DNA from: Lysinibacillus mangiferihumi
Lineage (GTDB): Bacteria; Bacillota; Bacilli; Bacillales_A; Planococcaceae
DNA: 64,000 nucleotides
Direction of reading: 5' to 3'
NCBI RefSeq assembly: GCF_003049665.1
Contig: NZ_PYWM01000015.1
Span: forward strand, 52,807 to 116,806
The notes under the pieces were generated by a model, which did no database searches, was not told where the DNA came from, and worked only from the letters and a program-made list of their open reading frames with translations. Positions 10,481 to 19,306 of this stretch are shown piece by piece (the stretch's first letter is position 1; the number at the start of each line of letters is the position of its first letter). The position numbers and the translations under genes were made by a program.

Positions 10481-11743
10481 GTGAATAATGCGATGACTGA
10501 AATGATGCAAGCACTTGAGCAAGGGGATTTAGCTTTAATAGACCAGCTACTCGAATCTTTTTTAATGAAGGAGTTACCTGAGGAAATTTACGCACTGGCG
10601 GAAGTTTTTATGCAATATGGGTATATGAAAGAAGCGGACCGTGTACTGGAGCATTTGCAATTTTTATTCCCTGAAGAGGCACAATTAAAAATTGATCGTG
10701 CCAATGTTTTAATGGAGCTTGGTGATGAGGACGAGGCGTTAGACATGTTGTTAGCAGTCGAAGATACCGCTCCAGAGTACCCGCAAGCATTACTAGTGCT
10801 AGCTGATTATTATCAAATGCAAGGGTTATTTGAGGTAGCAGAAAAGCGCATTAATGAAGCGCTAGCCATCTTACCTGATGAGCCACTACTACAATTTGCT
10901 AAAGCCGAGCTGTTATTTGAGACAGGGCGTTTTCTAGAGGCCGCACGCCTTTATGAAGAATTACATGAACAACAGGAAGACTTTGCAGGTATCAGTCTCG
11001 TTGAACGATTAGCTGAAGTATATCGTGCAGGCGCTGCCTATGAAACAGCTTTAGACTATTATTTAGCAGCACTTGAGGACGAAGTGAAGCCAGATATTTT
11101 ATTTGGCGCAGCATATGCTGCATTCCAATCACAAAAATATGAAATGGCGATTAAGCAATTAGAGGACTTAAAGGAATTGGATCCTGATTATTTCTCTGCT
11201 TATTTATTGCTTGCGGAAAGTTATGCTATGACGGAAGACAATAAAAAAGCATATGCTGCCATTAAAGAAGGTTTAAAGCGTGATGAGTACGACAAATCAT
11301 TATTCTTATTCGCAGGTAAAATGGCATTGAAAAATGCATTGCCAAATGAAGCTGAAAGTTATTTGCGTGAAGCGATAGCCTTGGATCCTGAATATATGGA
11401 GGCAGTATTAACACTTATCTCTATACTGACACAGCAAGAACGTTTTGAAGATGTTGTTGAATTATTTGAGACATTACAAAAAAATGATTTTGAGTGGAAC
11501 ACTTTATACCCTTACGCTGCCGACGCATATGCAAATTTAGAATTGTACGACCGTGCATACGAATTTTACCGTTTGGCATATACTGATTTTAAGGAAGACG
11601 CAGCATTTTTAGAAAAATATGTTTATTTCTTATTAGAAGAAGGCAAGCGTTCAGAGGTTAAAGAGGTAATCGGTCATTTAATCAAGCTTCAGCCAGGTGA
11701 ACCACAATGGCAAGAGATGTTAGAAGGCTTAGAATTAGAGTAA
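10481..11743 (+). CDS. ypiA: TPR-repeat protein, YpiA-like
   Basis: About 420 residues made almost entirely of 34-residue helical repeats of the TPR kind (for example ALAEVFMQYGYMKEADRVL and LLLAESYAMTEDNKKAYAA), so it is a soluble adaptor-like protein. The start is uncertain. The GTG at 10481 has AGGTGA six bases upstream. The ATG at 10475 is too close to that site, and an ATG at 10493 is also in frame. The position between aroA and ypiB matches B. subtilis ypiA. No client protein is known from the sequence. Confidence 0.85.
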   Translation: MNNAMTEMMQALEQGDLALIDQLLESFLMKELPEEIYALAEVFMQYGYMKEADRVLEHLQFLFPEEAQLKIDRANVLMELGDEDEALDMLLAVEDTAPEYPQALLVLADYYQMQGLFEVAEKRINEALAILPDEPLLQFAKAELLFETGRFLEAARLYEELHEQQEDFAGISLVERLAEVYRAGAAYETALDYYLAALEDEVKPDILFGAAYAAFQSQKYEMAIKQLEDLKELDPDYFSAYLLLAESYAMTEDNKKAYAAIKEGLKRDEYDKSLFLFAGKMALKNALPNEAESYLREAIALDPEYMEAVLTLISILTQQERFEDVVELFETLQKNDFEWNTLYPYAADAYANLELYDRAYEFYRLAYTDFKEDAAFLEKYVYFLLEEGKRSEVKEVIGHLIKLQPGEPQWQEMLEGLELE

Positions 11744-11757
11744 AGGAGGGAGTGGGT

Positions 11758-12315
11758 ATGACTGCTTCTGTATCAGTTGTCGATAAAAAAGCATTTGTTC
11801 GCTGGTTTTTGAAAAATTACCAATTAAAACGTCGTGAGTGTGTATGGATTTTAAATTACTTATTAAGTAATGATGAGTTGTTAAAACGAATACGGTTTGT
11901 AGAAGAAGCACACTATTGTCCTAGAGCAATGGTGATGTCTACAGTAGACTCAACAGGTGTACCATTTCGTTTTTATAAAGGCAATGTGATGACAGCCGAT
12001 GCCGAGAAATCTTTCCATGACTTACGGTTACATGAGCAAGAAGATATGTATATACAATTGAACTTTCCAAATATACCGCCAAGTGCCCAATACTTAGCAG
12101 TTCTTGAAGAAAACCCTTATATGCCAGAAACATTGATTGTTAGTGAAAAGGATCGTTTACTGGCTGAAGAGTTACTTTCCAATAGTTTACTCGTATTCCA
12201 AGAAGAAAAATTACTTGCGCAAATTGATGAAGCTCTAGATAAGGGCGATGAAGAACGATTTTATGAATTGTCTAATTTGTTACAAGTTTTAAAGGAAACT
12301 GCTAATTTACAATAA
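11758..12315 (+). CDS. ypiB: UPF0302 family protein YpiB
   Basis: 185 residues from the ATG at 11758, which is placed by an AAGGAGGG site. The frame is also open upstream inside ypiA, but that part overlaps a real gene. It is a conserved Bacillales protein with two alpha-helical regions (RWFLKNYQLKRRECVWILNY near the N-terminus, and a C-terminal acidic YpiB domain around LLVFQEEKLLAQIDEALD). The function is not established. It lies directly after the TPR gene and before ypiF and qcrABC, as in B. subtilis. Confidence 0.88.
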   Translation: MTASVSVVDKKAFVRWFLKNYQLKRRECVWILNYLLSNDELLKRIRFVEEAHYCPRAMVMSTVDSTGVPFRFYKGNVMTADAEKSFHDLRLHEQEDMYIQLNFPNIPPSAQYLAVLEENPYMPETLIVSEKDRLLAEELLSNSLLVFQEEKLLAQIDEALDKGDEERFYELSNLLQVLKETANLQ

Positions 12316-12342
12316 TCTCAAGCCGAATAGGTAAAAATTGAA

Positions 12343-12445
12343 TGCCCTTTCTCCATCTCTATATGGTAACATGACTAGTGAATGATTGTTTTCACTTTTT
12401 ATTGGCTATCCTATTAAAGAGTGGAAAAGGGCATTTTTATTTTGT
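12343..12445 (+). terminator. Possible long-loop hairpin between ypiB and ypiF
   Basis: AATGCCCTTT near 12343 pairs with AAAGGGCATT near 12426, followed by a T-rich run, but the loop is more than 70 bases. This is a weak terminator candidate. ypiF and its own ribosome binding site follow immediately. Confidence 0.3.
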
Positions 12446-12466
12446 AATCGTAAGGGGGGTTGTTGG

Positions 12467-12916
12467 ATGTATTTTAATGCAAACGATGTTACATCTTTTT
12501 TAGCGCAAAAGGATTTTATCGATACAGCGATTGTACCACTCGTAGGAATCGATTTTGCTGCTGAAAAGTTGAAGCAAAGTGGCGCAGAAGCAGATTACTT
12601 ATTATCGTTAACGGCTTTTATTGAACAACAGTTTAAAGGACGCTTACTAGTGATGCCACCATTTTCATATAGTACGACCTTGAAAAACGAAGAATTGCCA
12701 GCGCAATTAGAAGCACAATTACATACTGCTGGTTTTAAGCATGTGTTCTTCATTACTTGTGACCGTTTTTGGACAAATATTGGAGATGTAGTAAATATCA
12801 TTTGGTTGCCAGCTATTCCGTTAGAATCCATGGATAAAGGCGTGAAAAACACCATTCTCGAAGATCAGTTACGGCAAGTAATCCCTATATTTTCGACTAA
12901 ATGGTCACAAATTTAG
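12467..12916 (+). CDS. ypiF: DUF2487 family protein YpiF
   Basis: 149 residues from the ATG at 12467, which has AAGGGGGGT at proper spacing. The longer frame from 12386 runs through the preceding hairpin and is unlikely. The sequence (MYFNANDVTSFLAQKDFIDTA at the start, then PLVGIDFAAEKLKQSG) fits the small conserved protein found just before the cytochrome bc genes in Bacillales. A role in cytochrome bc expression or assembly is suggested only by position. Confidence 0.85.
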   Translation: MYFNANDVTSFLAQKDFIDTAIVPLVGIDFAAEKLKQSGAEADYLLSLTAFIEQQFKGRLLVMPPFSYSTTLKNEELPAQLEAQLHTAGFKHVFFITCDRFWTNIGDVVNIIWLPAIPLESMDKGVKNTILEDQLRQVIPIFSTKWSQI

Positions 12917-12968
12917 CAATTTGTTTCAATAAATGTTCACATTCTCCAGGTTTCCACAGAATGCTATA

Positions 12969-12997
12969 TTGACCAAGCTATGGACTTGATATATCAT
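12969..12997 (+). promoter_or_regulatory. Likely qcr promoter
   Basis: TTGACC at 12969-12974 and TATCAT at 12992-12997 are separated by 17 bases, about 75 bases before the qcrA start. The -10 overlaps the palindrome TGATATATCA. The qcr genes in B. subtilis have their own promoter at this place. Confidence 0.45.
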
Positions 12998-13071
12998 AGA
13001 TATGTCCTAGTATTACTATTTGTAAAAGTATGTCCGTTGGACTGACCTTTAAAGTTAGAGGGGGGAAAAGG

Positions 13072-13575
13072 ATGAGTAACAATCGAGTTTCACGTCGTCA
13101 ATTTCTAAGCTACACACTTACTGGTGTTGGCGGATTTATGGCGGCAGGTATGTTGATGCCAATGGTTCGTTTTGCAATTGACCCAGTTTTACAAAAGCAT
13201 GAAGGTGGGGATTTTATCAAAACCGAACATAAAGTCGCCGACATTACTGAAGAGCCAATTAAAGTTGACTTTACTTTTGAACAAGTTGACGCATGGTACA
13301 AATCTGACGTTACAAACGTAGCTTGGGTTTACAAAAGTGGCGACCAAATAATTGCTCTATCACCAGTTTGTAAGCATTTAGGTTGTATGGTGGACTGGGG
13401 TGGCGATAAAGCATACCCAGATCAATTCTTCTGTCCTTGTCATGCAGGGCGTTACGAGAAAAACGGGGCAAACATTGCAGGTACACCACCTCTAGGTCCG
13501 TTGGATGAATTTGAAGTACAAGAAAAAGATGGTTATTTAATGATTGGTCCAGCAAGAGCAAATACTCTAGTTTAA
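13072..13575 (+). CDS. qcrA: Menaquinol:cytochrome c reductase Rieske iron-sulfur subunit
   Basis: 167 residues from the ATG at 13072 (GAGGGGGGAAAAGG upstream). The N-terminus has a twin-arginine signal/anchor (SRRQFLSYT then a hydrophobic stretch). The two Rieske cluster motifs are CKHLGC and CPCHAGRY with the conserved GG-containing loop. It takes electrons from menaquinol at the outer face of the membrane and passes them to the cytochrome c domain of QcrC. It is the first gene of the qcrABC operon. Confidence 0.97.
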   Translation: MSNNRVSRRQFLSYTLTGVGGFMAAGMLMPMVRFAIDPVLQKHEGGDFIKTEHKVADITEEPIKVDFTFEQVDAWYKSDVTNVAWVYKSGDQIIALSPVCKHLGCMVDWGGDKAYPDQFFCPCHAGRYEKNGANIAGTPPLGPLDEFEVQEKDGYLMIGPARANTLV

Positions 13576-13597
13576 TTTGTAAGGGGGTACGAATTCA

Positions 13598-14272
13598 GTG
13601 CTAAATAAAATTTATGATTGGGTCGATGAACGATTAGATATTACACCAATTTGGCGTGATATTGCCGACCACGAAGTGCCAGAGCACGTGAACCCTGCAC
13701 ACCATTTTTCAGCATTCGTTTACTGCTTTGGTGGATTAACATTTTTCATCACAGTAATTCAAATTCTTTCTGGTATGTTCTTAACAATGTACTATGTACC
13801 AGACGTCGTGAATGCCTGGAAGTCAGTTTATTATTTACAAAACGAAGTAGCATTTGGTGAAATCGTGCGCGGTATGCACCACTGGGGAGCTTCATTAGTA
13901 ATTGTAATGATGTTCTTACATACGCTTCGTGTATTCTTCACAGGGTCTTATAAGAAACCTCGTGAGTTAAACTGGATGGTTGGTGTAGGTATTTTTGGAG
14001 TAATGATGGGTCTTGGTTTTACAGGATACCTATTACCATGGGATATGAAAGCATTATTCGCTACTAAAGTAGGTATCGAAATTGCAGCATCTGTACCGTT
14101 TATCGGTTCGATGATTAAAGTATTATTAGCGGGTGACAGTACTATTCTTGGTGCTCAAACGTTAACACGATTCTTTGCGATTCATGTATTCTTCTTGCCT
14201 GCAGTATTGTTTGGGTTACTTGCAGCACACTTTATCATGATTCGTCGTCAAGGAATTTCAGGGCCGTTGTAA
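13598..14272 (+). CDS. qcrB: Menaquinol:cytochrome c reductase cytochrome b6 subunit
   Basis: 224 residues starting at a GTG with AAGGGGGT nine bases upstream. It is a four-helix cytochrome b6-type protein. The heme-ligand histidines are in RGMHHWGASLVIVMMFLH and in FAIHVFFLPAVLFGLLAAHF, and a b6-type cysteine-free quinol site follows. The PPWD-like segment (YLLPWDMKALFA) is present. It forms the membrane core with QcrC subunit-IV helices. The length matches B. subtilis QcrB. Confidence 0.97.
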   Translation: MLNKIYDWVDERLDITPIWRDIADHEVPEHVNPAHHFSAFVYCFGGLTFFITVIQILSGMFLTMYYVPDVVNAWKSVYYLQNEVAFGEIVRGMHHWGASLVIVMMFLHTLRVFFTGSYKKPRELNWMVGVGIFGVMMGLGFTGYLLPWDMKALFATKVGIEIAASVPFIGSMIKVLLAGDSTILGAQTLTRFFAIHVFFLPAVLFGLLAAHFIMIRRQGISGPL

Positions 14273-14314
14273 TACTTCTTGACGGTTCGATGATTTTTTA
14301 AAGGAGGGGACACT

Positions 14315-15088
14315 ATGCATCGCGGAAAAGGAATGAAATTTGTCGGCGATTCTCGTATCAAAGCGAATCACAGAATGCCGAACGTTCCAAAGGATTATTC
14401 CGAATATCCAGGTAAAACTGAAGCTTTCTGGCCGAACTTCTTACTAAAAGAATGGATGGTAGGTGCTGTTTTCTTAATCGGTTATTTACTGTTAACAGTC
14501 GCTCACCCATCTCCACTTGAAGGGCCAGCTGATCCAACAAGAGCATACACGCCATTACCGGACTGGTACTTCTTATTCATGTACCAACTCTTAAAATACT
14601 CATTTGCTTCTGGTCCATATAATGTTATCGGAGCAATTGTCATTCCAGGTCTAGCATTTGGAGCGCTATTATTAATGCCATTTTTAGATAAGAGTCCAGA
14701 ACGCCGTCCGTCTAAACGTCCGTTACCAACTGCGTTTATGTTATTAACATTGGCTGCTATGTTCTATTTAACTTGGGAGTCAGTTGTTAATCATGACTGG
14801 GAAGCTCAAAAAATTCAAGGTGCTATCGTTGAAACTGTAGAGTTCGATAAAGGCTCAGAAGGTTATCAAATCTATGCCGGCTCTGCATGTATTACATGTC
14901 ACGGTGAAGGCTTAGAAGGTGGTGCTGGTGCGCCAACACTTATGAACACTGGCTTAACGGCTGATGAAATAATTGACATCGCACACAATGGTACGCCTAG
15001 CGGTAAAATGCCAGCAGGTCTATGGACAGGATCTGATGAAGATCTTCAAAAGCTTGCTGAGTTTATCGAAAGCTTAAAAGCTGAATAA
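14315..15088 (+). CDS. qcrC: Menaquinol:cytochrome c reductase subunit IV-cytochrome c fusion
   Basis: 257 residues. The N-terminal half is subunit-IV-like with three membrane helices and the PDWYFLFMYQLLKY segment of the quinol site. The C-terminal third is a class I cytochrome c domain with CITCH for covalent heme and a Met-containing distal loop (SGKMPAGLW). This fusion is typical of Bacillales bc complexes. AAGGAGGGG precedes the ATG, and a strong terminator follows directly. Confidence 0.97.
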   Translation: MHRGKGMKFVGDSRIKANHRMPNVPKDYSEYPGKTEAFWPNFLLKEWMVGAVFLIGYLLLTVAHPSPLEGPADPTRAYTPLPDWYFLFMYQLLKYSFASGPYNVIGAIVIPGLAFGALLLMPFLDKSPERRPSKRPLPTAFMLLTLAAMFYLTWESVVNHDWEAQKIQGAIVETVEFDKGSEGYQIYAGSACITCHGEGLEGGAGAPTLMNTGLTADEIIDIAHNGTPSGKMPAGLWTGSDEDLQKLAEFIESLKAE

Positions 15089-15092
15089 TTTC

Positions 15093-15122
15093 AAAAAGAG
15101 TCAGGAAACTGACTCTTTTTTT
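15093..15122 (+). terminator. Intrinsic terminator after qcrC
   Basis: Perfect arms AAAAAGAGTCAG and CTGACTCTTTTT (15093-15104, 15109-15120) flank a GAAA tetraloop, with more T after. It ends the ypiF/qcr unit. Confidence 0.9.
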
Positions 15123-15292
15123 CTAGTTTTTATCAAAATTATATGGATGCTTACGATATACTTAATAAGGCACAGCTTTGAAAGGAAACTATGATATGAC
15201 ATAGTGGACTAAGAAGCGCAGCCGTCACATCATACATAAAAATCGAGGAAAAAGACATCTTAGAATAGACGGATAGTAAAGGAGTTTTAATC

Positions 15293-15889
15293 ATGCAAAT
15301 AACGCCTGCAAACATTTGGTATCTCCTTACGCATAAAACATTTTTAATCATTTTACTGCTTATTAACTTGGTAGGAACCATTTACGGCTATTACTGGTAT
15401 GGTGGGCAACTTGCGATAACAAAGCCCATTTTTTATATTTTTGTACCAGATAGTCCCACTGCTAGTTTATTTTTCTGTTTTGTGCTGCTGGCATGGATTG
15501 TAGGAAAACGATGGCCATTGATGGAAGTATTAGCGCTTGTAACATTAGTTAAATATGGAATCTGGGCGGATGTGATGAATCTTTGGACGCTAGTTGAGAC
15601 GGGCTTTATAGGCTGGCAAGGTTGGATGCTGATTGCTTCGCATTTTGGGATGGCTGTCCAAGGTGTTCTTTATATCGGTAAATATGTATTTTCATATTGG
15701 CATGTTGCTTTTGCTGCGGTATGGACTTTGCACAATGATGTCATTGACTATGTATTTGGACAAATGCCAATGTATCGTGATTTAGCAGACTATACAAGTG
15801 TCATTGGTTATTTTACATTTTGGTTATCAATTGCTTGTATTTTTATCGCCATTTTCTCAATTAGGTGGCGCAAATATTTGCCCAATTAG
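15293..15889 (+). CDS. ypjA: DUF1405 membrane protein YpjA
   Basis: 198 residues with about five to six predicted membrane segments and few charged residues (FLIILLLINLVGTIYGYYWY, then YIFVPDSPTASLFFCFVLLA). It matches the conserved Bacillales family found just after the cytochrome bc genes. AAAGGAGTTTT lies before the ATG. The function is unknown. It is separated from qcrC by a strong terminator and a 170-base gap, so it probably has its own promoter. Confidence 0.85.
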   Translation: MQITPANIWYLLTHKTFLIILLLINLVGTIYGYYWYGGQLAITKPIFYIFVPDSPTASLFFCFVLLAWIVGKRWPLMEVLALVTLVKYGIWADVMNLWTLVETGFIGWQGWMLIASHFGMAVQGVLYIGKYVFSYWHVAFAAVWTLHNDVIDYVFGQMPMYRDLADYTSVIGYFTFWLSIACIFIAIFSIRWRKYLPN

Positions 15890-15937
15890 GGAAATCTCTA
15901 TAAAATTATAGTATCGAGATAGAAAGGGGTTAGAAAA

Positions 15938-16624
15938 TTGTCAACAAGCATGTATATTGTTTATTTTGCGATTATTATGCTGCTACCATTGTACGCACAG
16001 ATGAAGGTAAAAGGTACGTATAAAAAGTTTGCAAAGGAACGTACCATGAAGGGACAAACTGGTGCTGAGGTAGCTAGGGCGATCTTAGATGCGAACGGCT
16101 TGTACGATGTGCGAGTTGTGCCAACCCAAGGTGTGTTATCTGATCACTACAATCCTGCGACAAAAACAGTCGCATTATCAGAAAGCAATTTCTATGAAGC
16201 AAGTGTTGCTGGCGCAGCAGTTGCTGCCCATGAAGTAGGTCATGCTATTCAGCATAAAGAGGCATATTCAATGCTTACTTTACGTAGTAAGCTTGTACCA
16301 GTCGCAAATATTTCATCAAACGCATCTTGGATAATCGTTATGATTGGTATTTTTTCCGGGTTATCAAACATGTTATTACTAGGTATTGTCCTATTAGCAG
16401 CAGGCGTAGTGTTCCAATTAGTTACGCTACCAGTTGAATTCGATGCATCGAAGCGTGCATTAGTGCAAATGAATTCCCTTGGTATTATTACCAATGAAGA
16501 AGAACGCCCTGCACGTAAAGTGTTAAGTGCCGCTGCGTTAACTTATGTGGCAGCTGCAGCAGTAGCTGTATTAGAATTATTACGTTTAATATTAATATTT
16601 ACAAATATGCGTAGTGACGACTAA
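15938..16624 (+). CDS. Membrane zinc metallopeptidase, YugP family
   Basis: 228 residues. Start TTG at 15938 with AAAGGGGT eight bases upstream; an in-frame ATG at 15950 is too far from that site. The N-terminal membrane helix is followed by a soluble part with the zinc motif HEVGHAIQH, then further hydrophobic segments and a C-terminal helix pair. VEFDASKRAL is the usual downstream glutamate-containing motif of the family. It is probably an integral-membrane protease acting on membrane or secreted proteins. In B. subtilis this place holds ypjB, and the YugP-type gene is elsewhere. Confidence 0.88.
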   Translation: MSTSMYIVYFAIIMLLPLYAQMKVKGTYKKFAKERTMKGQTGAEVARAILDANGLYDVRVVPTQGVLSDHYNPATKTVALSESNFYEASVAGAAVAAHEVGHAIQHKEAYSMLTLRSKLVPVANISSNASWIIVMIGIFSGLSNMLLLGIVLLAAGVVFQLVTLPVEFDASKRALVQMNSLGIITNEEERPARKVLSAAALTYVAAAAVAVLELLRLILIFTNMRSDD

Positions 16625-16668
16625 AAAACTTGTTATAGTGGGTTAACCACTATAACAAGTTTTTTTAA
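16623..16668. terminator. Bidirectional terminator between convergent genes
   Basis: A 19-bp perfect stem (16623-16641 with 16647-16665) with a GTTAA loop has A and T ends on both sides. It serves both the metallopeptidase gene and the convergent YitT gene. Confidence 0.85.
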
Positions 16669-16734
16669 TTTATTTACATAGCTAGTATTTTAGAATCTAT
16701 TTAATCTTTGCTACTGCAATAGGTGTGAACCTAC

Positions 16735-17604
16735 TTAATGTAAAGGTTGCTTTTGATCGTCCAGCGTAAAGCCTTCTCCAGCAACATCCCGAACTTCTGA
16801 AATAGAGAAAAAAGCATGCGGATCGACCTCATGAATAATCGATTTTAAGCGTACAACTTCATTGCGTCCGACAACGCAGTAAATTACTTCTTTTGCTTGT
16901 TTTGTAAAGTGACCGTGACCTTCTAAAATCGTGACACCTCGTTCCATGCGCAAAGCGATCATATCCGCTATCGCACTAGATTTTTCTGAAATAATGAGTG
17001 CGCCACGCCCTGAATAGGCGCCATCCTGTACAAAATCAATAACACGAGCACCTACGAATACAGCGACAAGCGTGTACATCATTGAACGTGCATCTAAAAA
17101 TGTTAGCCAAGATAATAAAATAACAATGGCATCGAATATAAACATTGTTTTCCCCATACTCCAGCCTAGATATTTATGTCCGAGACGTGCTAATATATCC
17201 ACACCACCAGTTGTACCACCGAAGCGGAACACAATGCCTAGTCCAAGCCCAACGAAAATACCGGCAAACAATGCCACGAGAAATAAATCATCCTCTAAGT
17301 GAATAGTGAATTGGTATTTCTGGAATATTTTCAGAAAAATTGATACTGAAATTGTACCAATTAATGTGTAAATAAAAGATTTTTTACCTAGTAAGCGCCA
17401 ACCTAAAATAAACATTGGAATATTCAACAGTAAATTAAGTAATGCGGGGTCCCAACCTAGTGTAAAATAAAGAACAAGGGTAATTCCGCTAAAACCGCCT
17501 TCACCTAAATGATTTTGCATATTAAAGTGTACAAAACCAAAGCTAAAAATGGCTGCTCCGAGCATTATTGCGATAATATTACGTATTTTAATCTGTTTAA
17601 ACAT
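16735..17604 (-). CDS. YitT family membrane protein (YpjC-like)
   Basis: 289 residues. Five or six membrane helices (about residues 10-185) carry the family signature FRFGGTTGGVDILARLGHKY. They are followed by a cytoplasmic DUF2179 domain (EKSSAIADMIALRMERGVTIL and VVGRNEVVRLKSIIHEVDPHAF). AGGAGGTC lies five bases before the ATG. It is the only minus-strand gene in the core block. B. subtilis has a YitT-family gene, ypjC, in the same neighbourhood. The transport substrate is not known. Confidence 0.88.
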   Translation of the reverse strand: MFKQIKIRNIIAIMLGAAIFSFGFVHFNMQNHLGEGGFSGITLVLYFTLGWDPALLNLLLNIPMFILGWRLLGKKSFIYTLIGTISVSIFLKIFQKYQFTIHLEDDLFLVALFAGIFVGLGLGIVFRFGGTTGGVDILARLGHKYLGWSMGKTMFIFDAIVILLSWLTFLDARSMMYTLVAVFVGARVIDFVQDGAYSGRGALIISEKSSAIADMIALRMERGVTILEGHGHFTKQAKEVIYCVVGRNEVVRLKSIIHEVDPHAFFSISEVRDVAGEGFTLDDQKQPLH

Positions 17605-17666
17605 AAGACCTCCTGTAGTTCTTAGCTATGAAGTAGTGGATTCTATTATCTGTCATTTTATTGTTT

Positions 17667-17694
17667 TTGACAACAATGGTGTAAATTTTATACG
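17667..17694 (+). promoter_or_regulatory. Promoter of the mazG-dapB-mgsA-bshA unit
   Basis: TTGACA at 17667-17672 and TATACG at 17689-17694 are separated by 16 bases, 26 bases before the first ATG. This is the best sigma-A-like match in the divergent gap. Confidence 0.55.
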
Positions 17695-17719
17695 ATGGTA
17701 ATTAGGAGTGTGATATTGG

Positions 17720-18055
17720 ATGACAGAACAGATTACGATGCAAGCCTTGCAAAAACGTGTGGATGATTACATTGGGCAATTTAAGGAAGGTTATTTCCCA
17801 CCTTTTGAACTACTCGCACGTTTAACGGAAGAGCTTGGAGAACTGTCGCGCGAAGTGCAGGACGTTTACGGTCAAAAAAAGAAAAAGAGCACAGAAGAAA
17901 CGAATAGTATTGAAGAAGAACTAGGTGACTTTTTCTTTGTTTTAGTATGCTTTGCAAATGCACAAGGTATAAAATTAGATGAGGCACTGTTGCGTGTCAT
18001 ACATAAATTTGAGACGAGAGATAAGGATCGCTGGACAAGAAAGGAAGAGGAATAA
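17720..18055 (+). CDS. MazG-like nucleotide pyrophosphohydrolase, YpjD type
   Basis: 111 residues. The all-helical NTP-PPase fold is shown by LTEELGELSREVQDVYG and EEELGDFFFVLVCFANAQG, whose Glu/Asp residues bind Mg ions. It hydrolyses (d)NTPs to monophosphates, probably as house-cleaning of non-canonical nucleotides. The stop TAA overlaps the dapB ATG by one base (TAATG), so the two are coupled. The gene order mazG-like then dapB is as in B. subtilis ypjD-dapB. Confidence 0.9.
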   Translation: MTEQITMQALQKRVDDYIGQFKEGYFPPFELLARLTEELGELSREVQDVYGQKKKKSTEETNSIEEELGDFFFVLVCFANAQGIKLDEALLRVIHKFETRDKDRWTRKEEE

Positions 18056-18852
18056 TGTCGATTCGTGTAGCCATTGCAGGGCCAAGAGGAAAAATGGGAG
18101 CTGAAGCTGTACATACAGTCATGAAACATGCCAAAATGGAGTTAGTAGCTGTACTAGATTATAAAGAGGTTGGTCATACATTAGCTGATTTAGAAATGTT
18201 CCCAGCAAGCTATACAGCACCAATATTTACAGATATGCATGAACTAGTAGAGGCAACGGCCCCTGATGTTTTAGTCGATTTAACGAATCCACATGCAGTA
18301 TATCATCATACAAAAGAAGCACTAAATTTAAATGTACGACCAGTGATTGGTACAACAGGTTTTACAGATGCACAACTAGAAGAATTATCAGCACTTGCGA
18401 ATGAGAAGGAGTTAGGTTGTATTATTGCACCAAACTTTGCGATTGGCGCGATTCTGATGATGAAATTTGCTAAAGAAGCAGCAAAATATTTACCTGATGT
18501 AGAAATCATTGAGATGCACCATGACCAGAAGTTAGATGCACCATCTGGTACAGGGGTTAAAACAGCACAAATGATCCAAGAGGTGCGTGCACAAAAAATG
18601 CAAGGTCATCCAGAGGAAAAAGAAACGATTGAAGGAGCAAGAGGAGCAGATTTTGATGGCATGCGCATTCATTCTGTTCGCTTACCTGGTTTAGTGGCAC
18701 ACCAGCAAGTATTATTTGGAGGAGACGGCCAACTGTTAACAATCCGTCATGACTCATTAAATCGTAATTCCTTTATGTCTGGCGTTGCTTTTTGTGTAGA
18801 AGAAGTTATGAAAATGGATCAGCTCGTTTATGGTTTAGAAAACATCATCTAA
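18055..18852 (+). CDS. dapB: 4-Hydroxy-tetrahydrodipicolinate reductase
   Basis: 265 residues. It makes tetrahydrodipicolinate in the lysine/DAP pathway, which supplies both peptidoglycan and spore dipicolinate. The NAD(P) motif AIAGPRGKMGAEA lies at the N-terminus. GTTGFT and the catalytic EMHHDQKLDAPSGTG are present. It is coupled to the MazG-like gene upstream and followed after 18 bases by mgsA. Confidence 0.97.
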   Translation: MSIRVAIAGPRGKMGAEAVHTVMKHAKMELVAVLDYKEVGHTLADLEMFPASYTAPIFTDMHELVEATAPDVLVDLTNPHAVYHHTKEALNLNVRPVIGTTGFTDAQLEELSALANEKELGCIIAPNFAIGAILMMKFAKEAAKYLPDVEIIEMHHDQKLDAPSGTGVKTAQMIQEVRAQKMQGHPEEKETIEGARGADFDGMRIHSVRLPGLVAHQQVLFGGDGQLLTIRHDSLNRNSFMSGVAFCVEEVMKMDQLVYGLENII

Positions 18853-18870
18853 AGAACGGATGGAATACTT

Positions 18871-19275
18871 ATGAAAATTGCATTGATTGCACATGATCGC
18901 AAAAAAGATAATCTAGTACAGTTTGCTATTGCTTACCGCGATATTTTAAATGAGCATACGCTTTATGCTACAGGTACAACAGGGCAACGTGTGATGGAAG
19001 CTACGAGCTTAGAAATTACACGTTTTCGCTCAGGTCCTCTTGGAGGAGACCAACAAATTGGCGCTATGATTGCCAATAATGATATGGACATGGTGATTTT
19101 CTTCCGTGATCCATTAACAGCACAACCACATGAGCCAGATGTTTCTGCACTTATCCGTCTTTGTGATGTTTACCAAGTGCCACTGGCAACAAATATGGGA
19201 ACTGCAGAAATATTACTAAAAGGCCTACAAGAGGGCTTTGTGGATTGGAGACTGATTCAAGAAAGACGAGACTAA
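18871..19275 (+). CDS. mgsA: Methylglyoxal synthase
   Basis: 134 residues. It converts dihydroxyacetone phosphate to methylglyoxal and phosphate, a glycolytic overflow bypass. [18 protein letters not shown], the phosphate loop [12 protein letters not shown] and [15 protein letters not shown] (with the catalytic Asp region) are all visible. It is co-transcribed with dapB and bshA. Methylglyoxal is detoxified through bacillithiol, which gives sense to the mgsA-bshA neighbourhood. Confidence 0.96.
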   Translation: MKIALIAHDRKKDNLVQFAIAYRDILNEHTLYATGTTGQRVMEATSLEITRFRSGPLGGDQQIGAMIANNDMDMVIFFRDPLTAQPHEPDVSALIRLCDVYQVPLATNMGTAEILLKGLQEGFVDWRLIQERRD

Positions 19276-19306
19276 AAGACGTGATTTTAGAAAGGATGAT
19301 CATCGA